A stretch of 64,000 nt of DNA from Bacteroidaceae bacterium. GTDB taxonomy: Bacteria > Bacteroidota > Bacteroidia > Bacteroidales > Bacteroidaceae. Position numbers and translations under genes: made by a program. Numbering within the stretch: position 1 is the first letter of the stretch; each line of letters opens with the position of its first letter. Shown here one piece after another: positions 45,236 through 53,101 of this stretch. The notes under the pieces are model-generated. The model did no database searches and was not told where the DNA came from. It saw nothing but the letters and a program-made list of their open reading frames with translations. The stretch lies in assembly GCA_017546785.1 (NCBI GenBank), contig JAFYRW010000042.1:62001-126000 (forward strand), given 5' to 3'.

Positions 45236-46801
45236 TTAGTTAAGAGTTACATTCTGTTTTACTATCTGCCAAGAGAGTACGTTTACACGTGCTGCAATGA
45301 AAGATTCGTCGTCTGTGGGTCTTACAGGGTTGGGGATAACAACGTTGCCGTCGTATACGGGAGTACCAAGACCTTTGATATCCTCTACTGTAATCTGGTA
45401 GCTGTGGTTACGTACAACACCTGCGAGGCCATCCTTAAGATGCTCTACGTTTACAAAGTAGTATCCGCCATCCTTCCAGATTTTAGCTGCGTGGAATGTA
45501 GCCATATAGTCGTTGATGTTAGCTGCTGTCTCGGCTACGAAACTATGGCCATTATCGTTTGATTTATGCCAGTTGAGGCTCTCGGCAGCGTCGGTCAGTC
45601 TGTAGTTCATCTCGTAGCTGTTTTTTGTCGATGCAACAAGCTGAATGTGCTCGGGAGCGAGCTTGACCTTGTTGTTGCCATCCTCGTAGTAATATGCCGA
45701 TAGTGAGTTTGCTATACTGTTCTTAAGGCCATCGATTGTCATATAGTCGCCAAGAAGCTGTACAATCTCAACGGGTGTATTCTCGTCTACCACAAATTTT
45801 GCAGCTACAAGAACCTTTGTGTTGTTGCTGTTGTCTACTCCAGCATCGGCTGTATTCTCTAAGCAGTAGCGTGATGCTCCAACGTTAGCATTTACATCAA
45901 CCAATTTGAATGATTTGCTGAGAGTTACTGTTGAACTTGTAGGGATAGACTTTGTCCAATATGAGCGACGGTTAGCCTCGTCGTTCCAAACAAAGCCGGG
46001 AGTTGTTGTGTTGCTCCAGCTTGTCTCGATATTCTTAATCAAAGAGCTGTGGCTCATTGTAGTATTCAAAGACCAACCCGATACAACAGCGTAAACATCC
46101 TTGCCGTTAAAATCGACACCAGTGTCGAACTTTGTATTATCGGCCAAGAGAGACACCTTTGCAGCTACACGCTCAACGTATACCTCTACGGGCTTTGTCA
46201 ATGCTGTCTCCTGATTGGTGGCAATATTCTCGAGAGAAATAGGAGTAGCGCTTACAACCTCGCCGTTGCTCAAATAAATCGAATTGCTCATTACAAAGTT
46301 ATTGTCAGTCGATGCGTCAGCCGCTACTACAAGCTCGTCCTGAAGCTGTGAAAGGCTCAACGACCCACCTGAATAGTCCCAGTTTACTACTGCTACCAAT
46401 TTCTCGGGGAGCTTACCCTTTGCATTCTGTAATACAATTACAGTCTCGCTGATAGCCTCTACATTGCCCGTAGAACTTGATGTGGTGATGTTCTTTACAT
46501 AATAGTTCTTGTCGGTTTCCTCTCCGGGCTTCAATGTTCCGGCGTTGATGGGAAATGCCGAACCGTCGGCAGCAAAGAAGAAGAAGTGTACCGATGCAAC
46601 GTTGCTCTCTTTTGTCGAGCCCTTATCGAAGCCTCCATTCTCGGCGCGTGTTACGCTGTGGTTGCTCTTTACGTTTACTGCAATGTATGACTTCTCAACC
46701 TCTGTGGGGAACGATACATTGTTGTTCTCTGTGTCATCGTTTGCACAGCTTGCGAACATTCCTGCGCAAAGAATACCTAATAAAACTCTGTTAAATTTCA
46801 T
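45236..46801 (-). CDS. mfa1: Mfa1-type major fimbrillin
   Basis: The 521-residue lipoprotein precursor has a lipobox (GMFASC, Cys19). Next is a Thr/Arg-Ala region (SNHSVTRAENGG) in which the Arg would be the protease-maturation site used by FimA/Mfa1-type pilins. N-terminal and C-terminal transthyretin-like domains follow. The C-terminal fimbrillin-C block is visible in VRNHSYQITVEDIKGLGTPV and IAARVNVLSWQIVKQNVTLN, where the last strand is expected to be donated to the next subunit. It lies 26 bases after the DUF3868 gene and would form the fimbrial shaft. A three-gene tip set follows, as in the Porphyromonas mfa cluster. Confidence 0.88.
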   Translation of the reverse strand: MKFNRVLLGILCAGMFASCANDDTENNNVSFPTEVEKSYIAVNVKSNHSVTRAENGGFDKGSTKESNVASVHFFFFAADGSAFPINAGTLKPGEETDKNYYVKNITTSSSTGNVEAISETVIVLQNAKGKLPEKLVAVVNWDYSGGSLSLSQLQDELVVAADASTDNNFVMSNSIYLSNGEVVSATPISLENIATNQETALTKPVEVYVERVAAKVSLLADNTKFDTGVDFNGKDVYAVVSGWSLNTTMSHSSLIKNIETSWSNTTTPGFVWNDEANRRSYWTKSIPTSSTVTLSKSFKLVDVNANVGASRYCLENTADAGVDNSNNTKVLVAAKFVVDENTPVEIVQLLGDYMTIDGLKNSIANSLSAYYYEDGNNKVKLAPEHIQLVASTKNSYEMNYRLTDAAESLNWHKSNDNGHSFVAETAANINDYMATFHAAKIWKDGGYYFVNVEHLKDGLAGVVRNHSYQITVEDIKGLGTPVYDGNVVIPNPVRPTDDESFIAARVNVLSWQIVKQNVTLN

Positions 46802-46827
46802 AGTGTCTTTTTTTAGTTGTTTGTAAT

Positions 46828-48234
46828 TTATTTAATTTCTTCTATTTGTGCTATTGCATCTGCAGCCTCGGGAACGCCAAGCTCTTTAGCCTTGCCAAGC
46901 AGCTCCAATGCCTTGTCGTAATCCTTTGTCAATCCTGCATATATTCCGCGTGCGTAAATCGCTTCGGCTGAATCGCCGGCCTTGTTCAAATGAGGCTCTG
47001 CGCTCTTGTAGTCGCCATTCTGCATCTCTGATATTGCTGCGTTCAAGTTTGCAATGGGGTCTTTGGGATACATACGTACGGCTGTCTCGAAAATGTCGTT
47101 AAGCTCGCGTGAATTGTTCTCGTACTCCTCCGAAAGGATGAAGAACTCCTCGAGACAGAGCTTCTGGGGATTCTCTTCGAAAATACGTTTGATATCCTCG
47201 GGTTCGTTGTAGAATCGTATGGTATATTCTACCTTATAGTCGGAACGGCGTAGTGCAGGGTAGCAGTTCTTGTAAAGCTCGTCGTATGCTCCTACGAATG
47301 TCGATTTTAGATTCCACTCTTTGTTGTCGGGCTCAAGGCTGCTGTCGATAAGTTGAAGGATATTCTCTTTCTCCACAATCTCCGATGCCGATACATAGGC
47401 TCTCAGTCCTGCCCAATCCTCGGGCTCGTATGATGTTGAGATGAAATTCTCCTCGAAATTGTAGAGCTTCTCTACATATTTTCTTAAAGCCTCGGTACGC
47501 TCTCTCGCCAAACGCTCATTATTCTCGTATGAACCCTCGGGCGAAGCAAAGCCTTTAATTGTTATAGCGGTGATTGTCATATCCTCGTCGTTCTTTACTG
47601 AATCGATGGTACCCTCTATTTTAGCAATCTCGGCCTTGTTGTTTCTGTAGTTGGGGTTGATGACTGTCCTGTTTACCACAAAGTCAATGTATGCTGAGCC
47701 GCTTAGTGAACGTGATTTCTCAATCTCTGCAGCGGGGCGCATATAGCGATAAATAGGTGAGAATATCTTTTCGTTAAATGTTCCCAGATTCGACTGTTGC
47801 TCGGCAACAACCTTGTTGCAACAGCCATAGTCGTTGCGCTGAAGAAGGAGCTGTGCGCCGTTCATCCAGGGCTCGTAGGGCAATAATGTATGATAGACAA
47901 TGCTGTCGGGTCTTTCCGATGCGCGGAAGCTTCTTTCATCGTTGCGCTCAAGAATGCTCTTGTTGTTACGCTCGTAGTAGTAGTGACGACGGCGACCGTA
48001 AAAACTTACCGATGCAAGCTCTGCGCTGTCGTTGCCATTGACGAGGATCGGGGTGAATAGCACTGCACGGTTCGACGATACCTCGAGATTCGAAAAATCG
48101 ACATTCATATTCACTGCAAGGTATTCGCCGTTGCGTTTCATCTTGAGGTTGTCTACCTCTACACCATCGATGTTCTGAGCGGCAACAACAAAAATGTTGA
48201 TGAGCAGTGTCGTTAGAAATATTATGCGTTTCAT
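46828..48234 (-). CDS. DUF3868-like exported protein with OmpA-like domain
   Basis: The 468-residue product has a signal peptide (about residues 1-19) and an N-terminal domain I associate with DUF3868. An OmpA-like peptidoglycan-associating region lies near residues 181-290, including TITAITIKGFASPEGSYENNERLARER. The C terminus (~370-468) has TPR-like repeats (NLNAAISEMQNGDYKSAEPHL, DYKALELLGKA type). In Bacteroidales fimbrial loci such proteins often come just before the major pilin, so it probably ties the assembly machinery to the cell envelope. It is 12 bases after the DUF3575 gene. Confidence 0.82.
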   Translation of the reverse strand: MKRIIFLTTLLINIFVVAAQNIDGVEVDNLKMKRNGEYLAVNMNVDFSNLEVSSNRAVLFTPILVNGNDSAELASVSFYGRRRHYYYERNNKSILERNDERSFRASERPDSIVYHTLLPYEPWMNGAQLLLQRNDYGCCNKVVAEQQSNLGTFNEKIFSPIYRYMRPAAEIEKSRSLSGSAYIDFVVNRTVINPNYRNNKAEIAKIEGTIDSVKNDEDMTITAITIKGFASPEGSYENNERLARERTEALRKYVEKLYNFEENFISTSYEPEDWAGLRAYVSASEIVEKENILQLIDSSLEPDNKEWNLKSTFVGAYDELYKNCYPALRRSDYKVEYTIRFYNEPEDIKRIFEENPQKLCLEEFFILSEEYENNSRELNDIFETAVRMYPKDPIANLNAAISEMQNGDYKSAEPHLNKAGDSAEAIYARGIYAGLTKDYDKALELLGKAKELGVPEAADAIAQIEEIK

Positions 48235-48246
48235 TGTTGTTCGGTT

Positions 48247-48843
48247 TTAAAAAATGTACACTAAGTTTAATGCAGCTTTTGTGGGGCCTACATAATGTTG
48301 CTCCTTGTTCTCCTCGACTTTTCTTCCGCAACCTTCGCATTCGAATTTGTCGTAGCGGCTGTAGTTGTATCCCACGCCAATTTCGGCCTCAAGGTTCCAA
48401 TGTTTGCCAAGAATCCAGGTATATCCGTATCCTACACCGGCGCCGGCGAACCAGCCCTGGAAACGATGCTCGCTGAGTTTAGAAAAATCTGTTCCCAAGA
48501 AATTGATGTTGTTTCTAAGGCCGCCAATGTTGTATTGCCCTCCTTGTATGTGGAATCCTAAGAAATGGCCGGCGAAACGGTCGCAGAACCAATATCTTGC
48601 TTCGGGCTGTGCCATCCAGTGTTTCCATTTGCGTCCCTCGGGCATATTCCAAGCGTTAAAGTTTCCCGAAACATCGAGAGTCCATCGGGGAGCAAGGCCA
48701 AATTCTGCTCCGGCGTTTATTGTTGCCGCTACATCATAAATAATATTAGTCTTTATGGCTGCACGCTGGCTCTTTACCTCCTGTACAAAGAATAGTGTCA
48801 TTGCCAGAATAAGTAAATAACTTAATTTTTTACACTCACTCAT
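48247..48843 (-). CDS. DUF3575-like outer-membrane protein
   Basis: The 198-residue product has a signal peptide (about residues 1-25, ending EVKSQ) and beta-barrel-like sequence with alternating aromatic residues (AAIKTNIIYDVAATINAGAEFGLAPRWTLDVSGNF, ending ALNLVYIF with a C-terminal Phe). It resembles DUF3575 proteins, found with DUF3868 and Mfa genes in Bacteroidales. A cysteine pair in FECEGCGRK is unusual for a barrel loop and might bind metal or form a disulfide. It is the first gene of the fimbrial operon and, with DUF3868, may form the outer-membrane base. Confidence 0.82.
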   Translation of the reverse strand: MSECKKLSYLLILAMTLFFVQEVKSQRAAIKTNIIYDVAATINAGAEFGLAPRWTLDVSGNFNAWNMPEGRKWKHWMAQPEARYWFCDRFAGHFLGFHIQGGQYNIGGLRNNINFLGTDFSKLSEHRFQGWFAGAGVGYGYTWILGKHWNLEAEIGVGYNYSRYDKFECEGCGRKVEENKEQHYVGPTKAALNLVYIF

Positions 48844-49103
48844 ATTCCTTTTAATTTAGGTTTTAATAATATTAGTTTTTCTTTAGTTTTTTTCTTTGCG
48901 TTGTTTGAATAAATGGGACAGTGTGTCTCCTTTTCGTGATTCCTGCTGCAAAGGAATCTCTTAGTTGCTTTTTATAGTTTTCTTTCGAATGAAAAGAATT
49001 TCTACAATGTTGAATATGCTTTTCGCTGCGTTTATAATGTTTCTAATTTGTTGACAATTGTTTCCCGTGCGTGTATCGAATGTGTCCTGTGGCTATCTGT
49101 GGG
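48844..49103. other. 260-base leader region of the fimbrial operon, no gene seen
   Basis: AT-rich with many T-runs. The best minus-strand -7 candidate is TTCCTTTG at plus 48949-48956, one base off TAnnTTTG, with no matching -33. No invertible-promoter repeats flanking this stretch were recognised. Confidence 0.4.
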
Positions 49104-49505
49104 TTATATTTTTGTTGAAAGTAACTTTTTTTCGTAATCCGATACTGTTGCCAATTGCGATACGATGAATTTTCCCGGTTCGCTGTTGATGTCGGTGTCG
49201 TATATAAAGGCGTTCCAGCAACAGATCATCAGTTCTTTGTATATTGTGTTCAATTTTGAACAGACTGCCTCTATGCTGTCGAATGAGCAATCCTCCTCTT
49301 CTATATAATTCTTAAGTTCGTCAGCCAAATATTGGAATCGTAGAAAGGTGTCTTTCTCTATTTGTAATTGGTATGGCGAGAATGCAAATAGATTGGAGCA
49401 GGTATCTTCGCACAATTCAGAAAACATTCTGGCAGTCGCAATGTCCTTTACCGAACTTGTTTCGGGGATAAGGCTGTTGGTGATTGTCTTTAGTTTTTCA
49501 TTCAT
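49104..49505 (-). CDS. Small hypothetical protein upstream of the fimbrial operon
   Basis: The 133-residue protein has no signal peptide and no membrane segment, and it appears mostly alpha-helical and acidic, with a cluster of cysteines (LCEDTCSN, EEDCSFDSIEAVCSK, LMICCW). I do not recognise a family. It shares strand with the fimbrial operon and with the AraC gene, lying between them, and could be a regulator or accessory factor for fimbriation. A TTACTTTG -7-like element lies 36 bases upstream (49541-49548). The frame is clearly coding in base composition but it might also be strain-specific. Confidence 0.7.
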   Translation of the reverse strand: MNEKLKTITNSLIPETSSVKDIATARMFSELCEDTCSNLFAFSPYQLQIEKDTFLRFQYLADELKNYIEEEDCSFDSIEAVCSKLNTIYKELMICCWNAFIYDTDINSEPGKFIVSQLATVSDYEKKLLSTKI

Positions 49506-49693
49506 AATATCTACTATATTCTCTGTGTTTTTGTTTTTGGCAAAGTAAATTTAGCGGCTGCGATAATTGTTGTTCGCAAATTGAAAGAGATTGTATTTTT
49601 GTTGAAAAGGCTTTTCTATTGATGGAATATTTTCCTTAAATGTGAAAAAGGATATTGGAATGACATTTTTTTTGCAGGATGAGACTGCCGTAG

Positions 49694-49745
49694 GGCACAC
49701 AAAAAAGCCTGCACTCTACTTGAGCGCAGGCTTTTTTTGTGTGCC
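49694..49745 (-). terminator. Terminator between the AraC-type gene and the small gene
   Basis: AAAAAAGCCTGC and GCAGGCTTTTTTT arms, extended by GGCACAC/GTGTGCC, make a long stem with T-runs on both sides. It ends the araC transcript, so the small gene needs its own promoter. Confidence 0.85.
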
Positions 49746-49781
49746 TATAGTTTGTAAATTCTAATGTTGCTTGCCGGTTGC

Positions 49782-50894
49782 TTAGGCGTTTGTTCCGCGA
49801 TGCTGTGACGGGGTTGGCAATCCTTGCTGTGTAAATGCCTTGTTCATAGATGCTGCCGACGAGAATCCGCATCTGTAGGCAATGTCGAGCATCTTTGAGT
49901 CGGGCTCCTCCTTAATGAGCTTTATGGCATATTTTACACGGTAGCTGTTTACCATATCATAGAAGGATTTATATCCGCAGCGGGCAATAGTCTCGCATAG
50001 ATAGTTCCTGTTCGTGGAGAGATTCTTGCGAAGAACCTCGAGCGTGATGTGAGGAGTAAGGTAAATTTGCTTGTCGTCGAACAGACTAAGAAGGTTGCCC
50101 TTTAGCTGCTCGAATCGTGAATCCGATATTCTGTGCTTTGACTTTGATTCGGTAATTTCGCATATTTCCTCGTATATGAGTTCCTCTTTTGCGAACTGAA
50201 CAACCTTTGCCGGGTTAAGCGTAAACAGCACAAAGCAGATGGTTATGATAGAATAGACAATGTCTACCGCGAATTTAACCCATTGGTCGTCGAATATAAA
50301 ATTCACAATAGATATTACGCTCACAATCAAAGGCAACCACTGTATATAGTCGCCGTATGTGCGTGGCTTGTCCTCAATCTCGGAATATTCGAACAATTCA
50401 ATATTTGTGATTTTACGGCCTACTCGGAATGTCTTGCGTATGGTGAAGAAAAGCACGCAGATAGCAATAGCCGTGCAGGTATAGAATATGGCCTGTCGTC
50501 CATCCCACGTAATTTTTACCAATCCAATGGCTCTTAGCAGAATGATTATAAGCAGCAGTATCGATGGGATAAATAGCGCTAATTCGCTCTTGGGGTATTT
50601 TTTCTTTGGGAAGAAGAACTTTCTGAAGATTATAAGCAGCAACGGAGGGTTCAACAGCATCGACAGGGCATTGCAGTAGAATAGTGTGGGACGGCTGCCG
50701 ATATTAAAAAGATAGGGAATTTCGAATGTCTGTATAAGAAACAACAGGCCGGTGTATATCTGTCCCGGATAGATGAGCTCTTTGTACTCTCTAGTGCTTT
50801 CGGGATGATAGGTCAGTTTAATTATCGCTGCAAAAAAACTTATTGTGATAAGTATAAGGTTGGCTGTGTAGAATAATAAATGTGTCGTTTCCAT
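49782..50894 (-). CDS. Membrane-associated AraC-family transcriptional regulator
   Basis: The 370-residue protein starts at the ATG at 50894; the longer frame starts at a TTG inside the -7 element and is excluded. The N-terminal ~220 residues form about seven hydrophobic helices (HLLFYTANLILITISFFAAIIKL and others). The C-terminal ~90 residues carry a double HTH AraC domain (VLRKNLSTNRNYLCETIARCGYKSFYDMVN and DIAYRCGFSSAASMNKAFTQQ). It is a membrane-tethered DNA-binding protein, a layout I know from several Bacteroidetes regulators. It lies just upstream of the small gene and the fimbrial operon on the same strand, so control of fimbriae is plausible but not shown. Confidence 0.83.
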   Translation of the reverse strand: METTHLLFYTANLILITISFFAAIIKLTYHPESTREYKELIYPGQIYTGLLFLIQTFEIPYLFNIGSRPTLFYCNALSMLLNPPLLLIIFRKFFFPKKKYPKSELALFIPSILLLIIILLRAIGLVKITWDGRQAIFYTCTAIAICVLFFTIRKTFRVGRKITNIELFEYSEIEDKPRTYGDYIQWLPLIVSVISIVNFIFDDQWVKFAVDIVYSIITICFVLFTLNPAKVVQFAKEELIYEEICEITESKSKHRISDSRFEQLKGNLLSLFDDKQIYLTPHITLEVLRKNLSTNRNYLCETIARCGYKSFYDMVNSYRVKYAIKLIKEEPDSKMLDIAYRCGFSSAASMNKAFTQQGLPTPSQHRGTNA

Positions 50895-51252
50895 TTTTAC
50901 CGGTTTTCCCAGATGCGATAGCAGGCGGGCTTGTGTTTTTCTAATTTCGGACAAAGTTACTTATTTTTTGTAAAAAATAACATATGGCGGTTTTTTATTT
51001 GACCCTTAAAAAAGTTTAAAAATATCGTCGCCTATGCGTGCCCCTGATTTTGTAATAAAAAAAGATAAAATATTTTATTAAAGGTGGCATTTTTTCGCTC
51101 TTTTCCATTAACTTTACACGTTGAATGAATCTCTTGCACGAATGGGGTCTTTTTCGACTCTCTTTTTGCCTGATGACATTCGCTGTCGGGGAACCGCTTT
51201 TGTGCTATGGGCATACAGTTTCCCTTGTTGTACACGCAAAAAAAATAGATAA
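50895..51252. other. Divergent promoter region between araC-type gene and recJ
   Basis: On the minus strand the -7 TAACTTTG at plus 50952-50959 drives the regulator gene. Toward recJ, TAACTTTA (51109-51116) is a possible -7 with one mismatch. A palindrome TAAAATATTTTA lies at 51066-51077. I see no gene in this 358-base stretch. Confidence 0.5.
50952..50959 (-). promoter_or_regulatory. -7 element of the AraC-type regulator gene
   Basis: TAACTTTG fits the consensus exactly. Because the only longer in-frame start (TTG at 50954) lies within it, it decides the start at 50894. The -33 is weak (TATGTTA area). Confidence 0.55.
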
Positions 51253-52977
51253 ATGAGTGAGAAATGGAAATATGAACCTCCGACAAGTAGGCAGATAGAA
51301 GATGCTGAAAGGCTCGCGCGCGAATTGGACATTAGTCCTATTCTGTGCGGACTGCTTATTAAACGTGGGGTGACAACAGCTGCTGCCGCCAAGCAGTTTT
51401 TCCGCCCTCGCCTCACCAGTCTGCACAACCCCTTCCTGATGAATGATATGGATGTGGCTGTGAAGCGTCTGAACAAGGCGTTGGGAGGCAAAGAGCGCAT
51501 ACTCGTTTATGGCGACTATGATGTGGACGGTACAACAGCAGTGGCTCTTGTCTATAAGTTCCTGCAGCAGTTCTCTTCGAATATCGACTACTATATTCCC
51601 GACAGAAACGAGGATGGATACGGTATTTCCAAGCGTGGTGTCGATTATGCCTATTCTACCGACGTAAAGCTTATCATTGTCCTCGATTGCGGAATAAAGG
51701 CTGTCGAGGAGATTGCCTACGCAAAGTCTTTGGGCATAGACTTTATCGTCTGCGACCATCACGTGCCAGACGAGGAACTTCCTTGTGCTGTGGCTATCCT
51801 TAATCCTAAGCGTGCCGACTCAACCTATCCTTATGCTCATTTGTCGGGCTGTGGCGTAGGATTCAAATTTATGCAGGCTTTTGCTATGGATAATGGCATT
51901 CCTGCCGAGCAGCTATACTCTTTGCTCGACCTTGTAGCCGTGAGCATCGCCTCGGACCTTGTGCCCATAATGGGCGAGAATCGTATTCTTGCCTATCACG
52001 GAATAAAGCAGCTTAATCACGGGGCAAGCACAGGTCTTAGAGCAATTATACAGGTATGCGGCCTTGGCGAAAAGGAGATAAATATAAACGATATCATATT
52101 CAAGATTGGTCCGCGAATAAATGCTTCTGGACGTATACAGCAAGGAAAGGTTGCTGTAGACCTTCTTATCGAGAATAATCTGCGTGCGGCTCTCGAAATG
52201 AGCGAACAGATAAATATGTTCAACGAGGCTCGTAAGGATCTTGACAAGAATATGACCGAGGAGGCTAACCGCATAGTTGAGCAACTCGAGAATTTCGAGG
52301 AAAAACGTGCTATTGTTATCTTCAACGAAGATTGGCATCGTGGAGTGATTGGTATCGTGGCGTCGCGACTGACCGAGGTTTATCATCGTCCGGCGGTGGT
52401 AATAACCTGTTCGGGCGACATTGCGACTGGCTCGGCACGTTCGGTAACAGGATTCGACGTCTACAAAGCGATAGAGAGCTGTCGTGCCCTGCTCGAGAAT
52501 TTCGGCGGTCACACCTATGCGGCAGGATTCTCGCTTAAGGTTGAGAATATAGACAAATTCGCAAAATGCTTCGAGGAGTATGTAAGCGGAAATATCCTAC
52601 CCGAACAGACTGACCCGATAATAGAAATAGAGGCTGAACTCGATTTTAAAGATATTACACGTCGTTTCTTCAACGACCTTAAGAAATTCAATCCTCACGG
52701 TCCCGACAATCCAAAGCCTATATTCTGCACCCATAATGTATACGATTATGGTACAAGCAAGGTGGTTGGCCGTCGTCAGGAGCATATAAAATTGGAGCTT
52801 GTGGACAATAAGACAAGCAATGTGCTCAATGGAATAGCTTTTGGACAGAGTGAGCAGGCAAAATATATAAAGTCGAAGCAGTCTTTTGATATTTGTTACA
52901 CTCTCGAGGATAATACCTACAAGCACGGCGAGGTACAGTTGCAGATAGAGAGTATCAAGGTTAAGAAGGATAAGTGA
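51253..52977 (+). CDS. recJ: Single-stranded-DNA-specific exonuclease RecJ
   Basis: The 574-residue enzyme degrades single-stranded DNA 5' to 3' in recombination and mismatch repair. The DHH-family metal-binding motifs are present: DYDVDG at residues 88-93, D145 in VLDCG, and DHH at 168-170. DHHA1 and OB-type regions follow (SARSVTGFDVYKAI and NFGGHTYAAGFSL). The length fits the family. It is followed by recQ in the same direction after 124 bases, a gene pair consistent with a repair role in concert. Confidence 0.95.
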   Translation: MSEKWKYEPPTSRQIEDAERLARELDISPILCGLLIKRGVTTAAAAKQFFRPRLTSLHNPFLMNDMDVAVKRLNKALGGKERILVYGDYDVDGTTAVALVYKFLQQFSSNIDYYIPDRNEDGYGISKRGVDYAYSTDVKLIIVLDCGIKAVEEIAYAKSLGIDFIVCDHHVPDEELPCAVAILNPKRADSTYPYAHLSGCGVGFKFMQAFAMDNGIPAEQLYSLLDLVAVSIASDLVPIMGENRILAYHGIKQLNHGASTGLRAIIQVCGLGEKEININDIIFKIGPRINASGRIQQGKVAVDLLIENNLRAALEMSEQINMFNEARKDLDKNMTEEANRIVEQLENFEEKRAIVIFNEDWHRGVIGIVASRLTEVYHRPAVVITCSGDIATGSARSVTGFDVYKAIESCRALLENFGGHTYAAGFSLKVENIDKFAKCFEEYVSGNILPEQTDPIIEIEAELDFKDITRRFFNDLKKFNPHGPDNPKPIFCTHNVYDYGTSKVVGRRQEHIKLELVDNKTSNVLNGIAFGQSEQAKYIKSKQSFDICYTLEDNTYKHGEVQLQIESIKVKKDK

Positions 52978-53101
52978 CAATAGCCTGCTGCCGGTGCGGC
53001 GGCCATTGCACGCAATCTTTCTTGCGATACAATCCTTATTACAAGTTCTTTCTGCAATAGAATCCTTCTATCTTTTTTGTGTAATATTAGTTTGTTTATT
53101 T
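52978..53101 (+). repeat. Imperfect 22-base direct repeats between recJ and recQ
   Basis: TCTTTCTTGCGATACAATCC (53016-53035) is matched by TTCTTTCTGCAATAGAATCC (53046-53065), each followed by TT. They lie within the recQ leader. No hairpin or promoter clearly explains them. Confidence 0.35.

Noticed and set aside
48844-49103. Invertible promoter for the fimbrial operon
   Set aside because: No pair of long inverted repeats flanking a -7 element could be found, and no invertase gene is near.
49541-49548. -7 element TTACTTTG for the small gene
   Set aside because: One mismatch to the consensus and no -33 at 20 bases; kept only as a comment.
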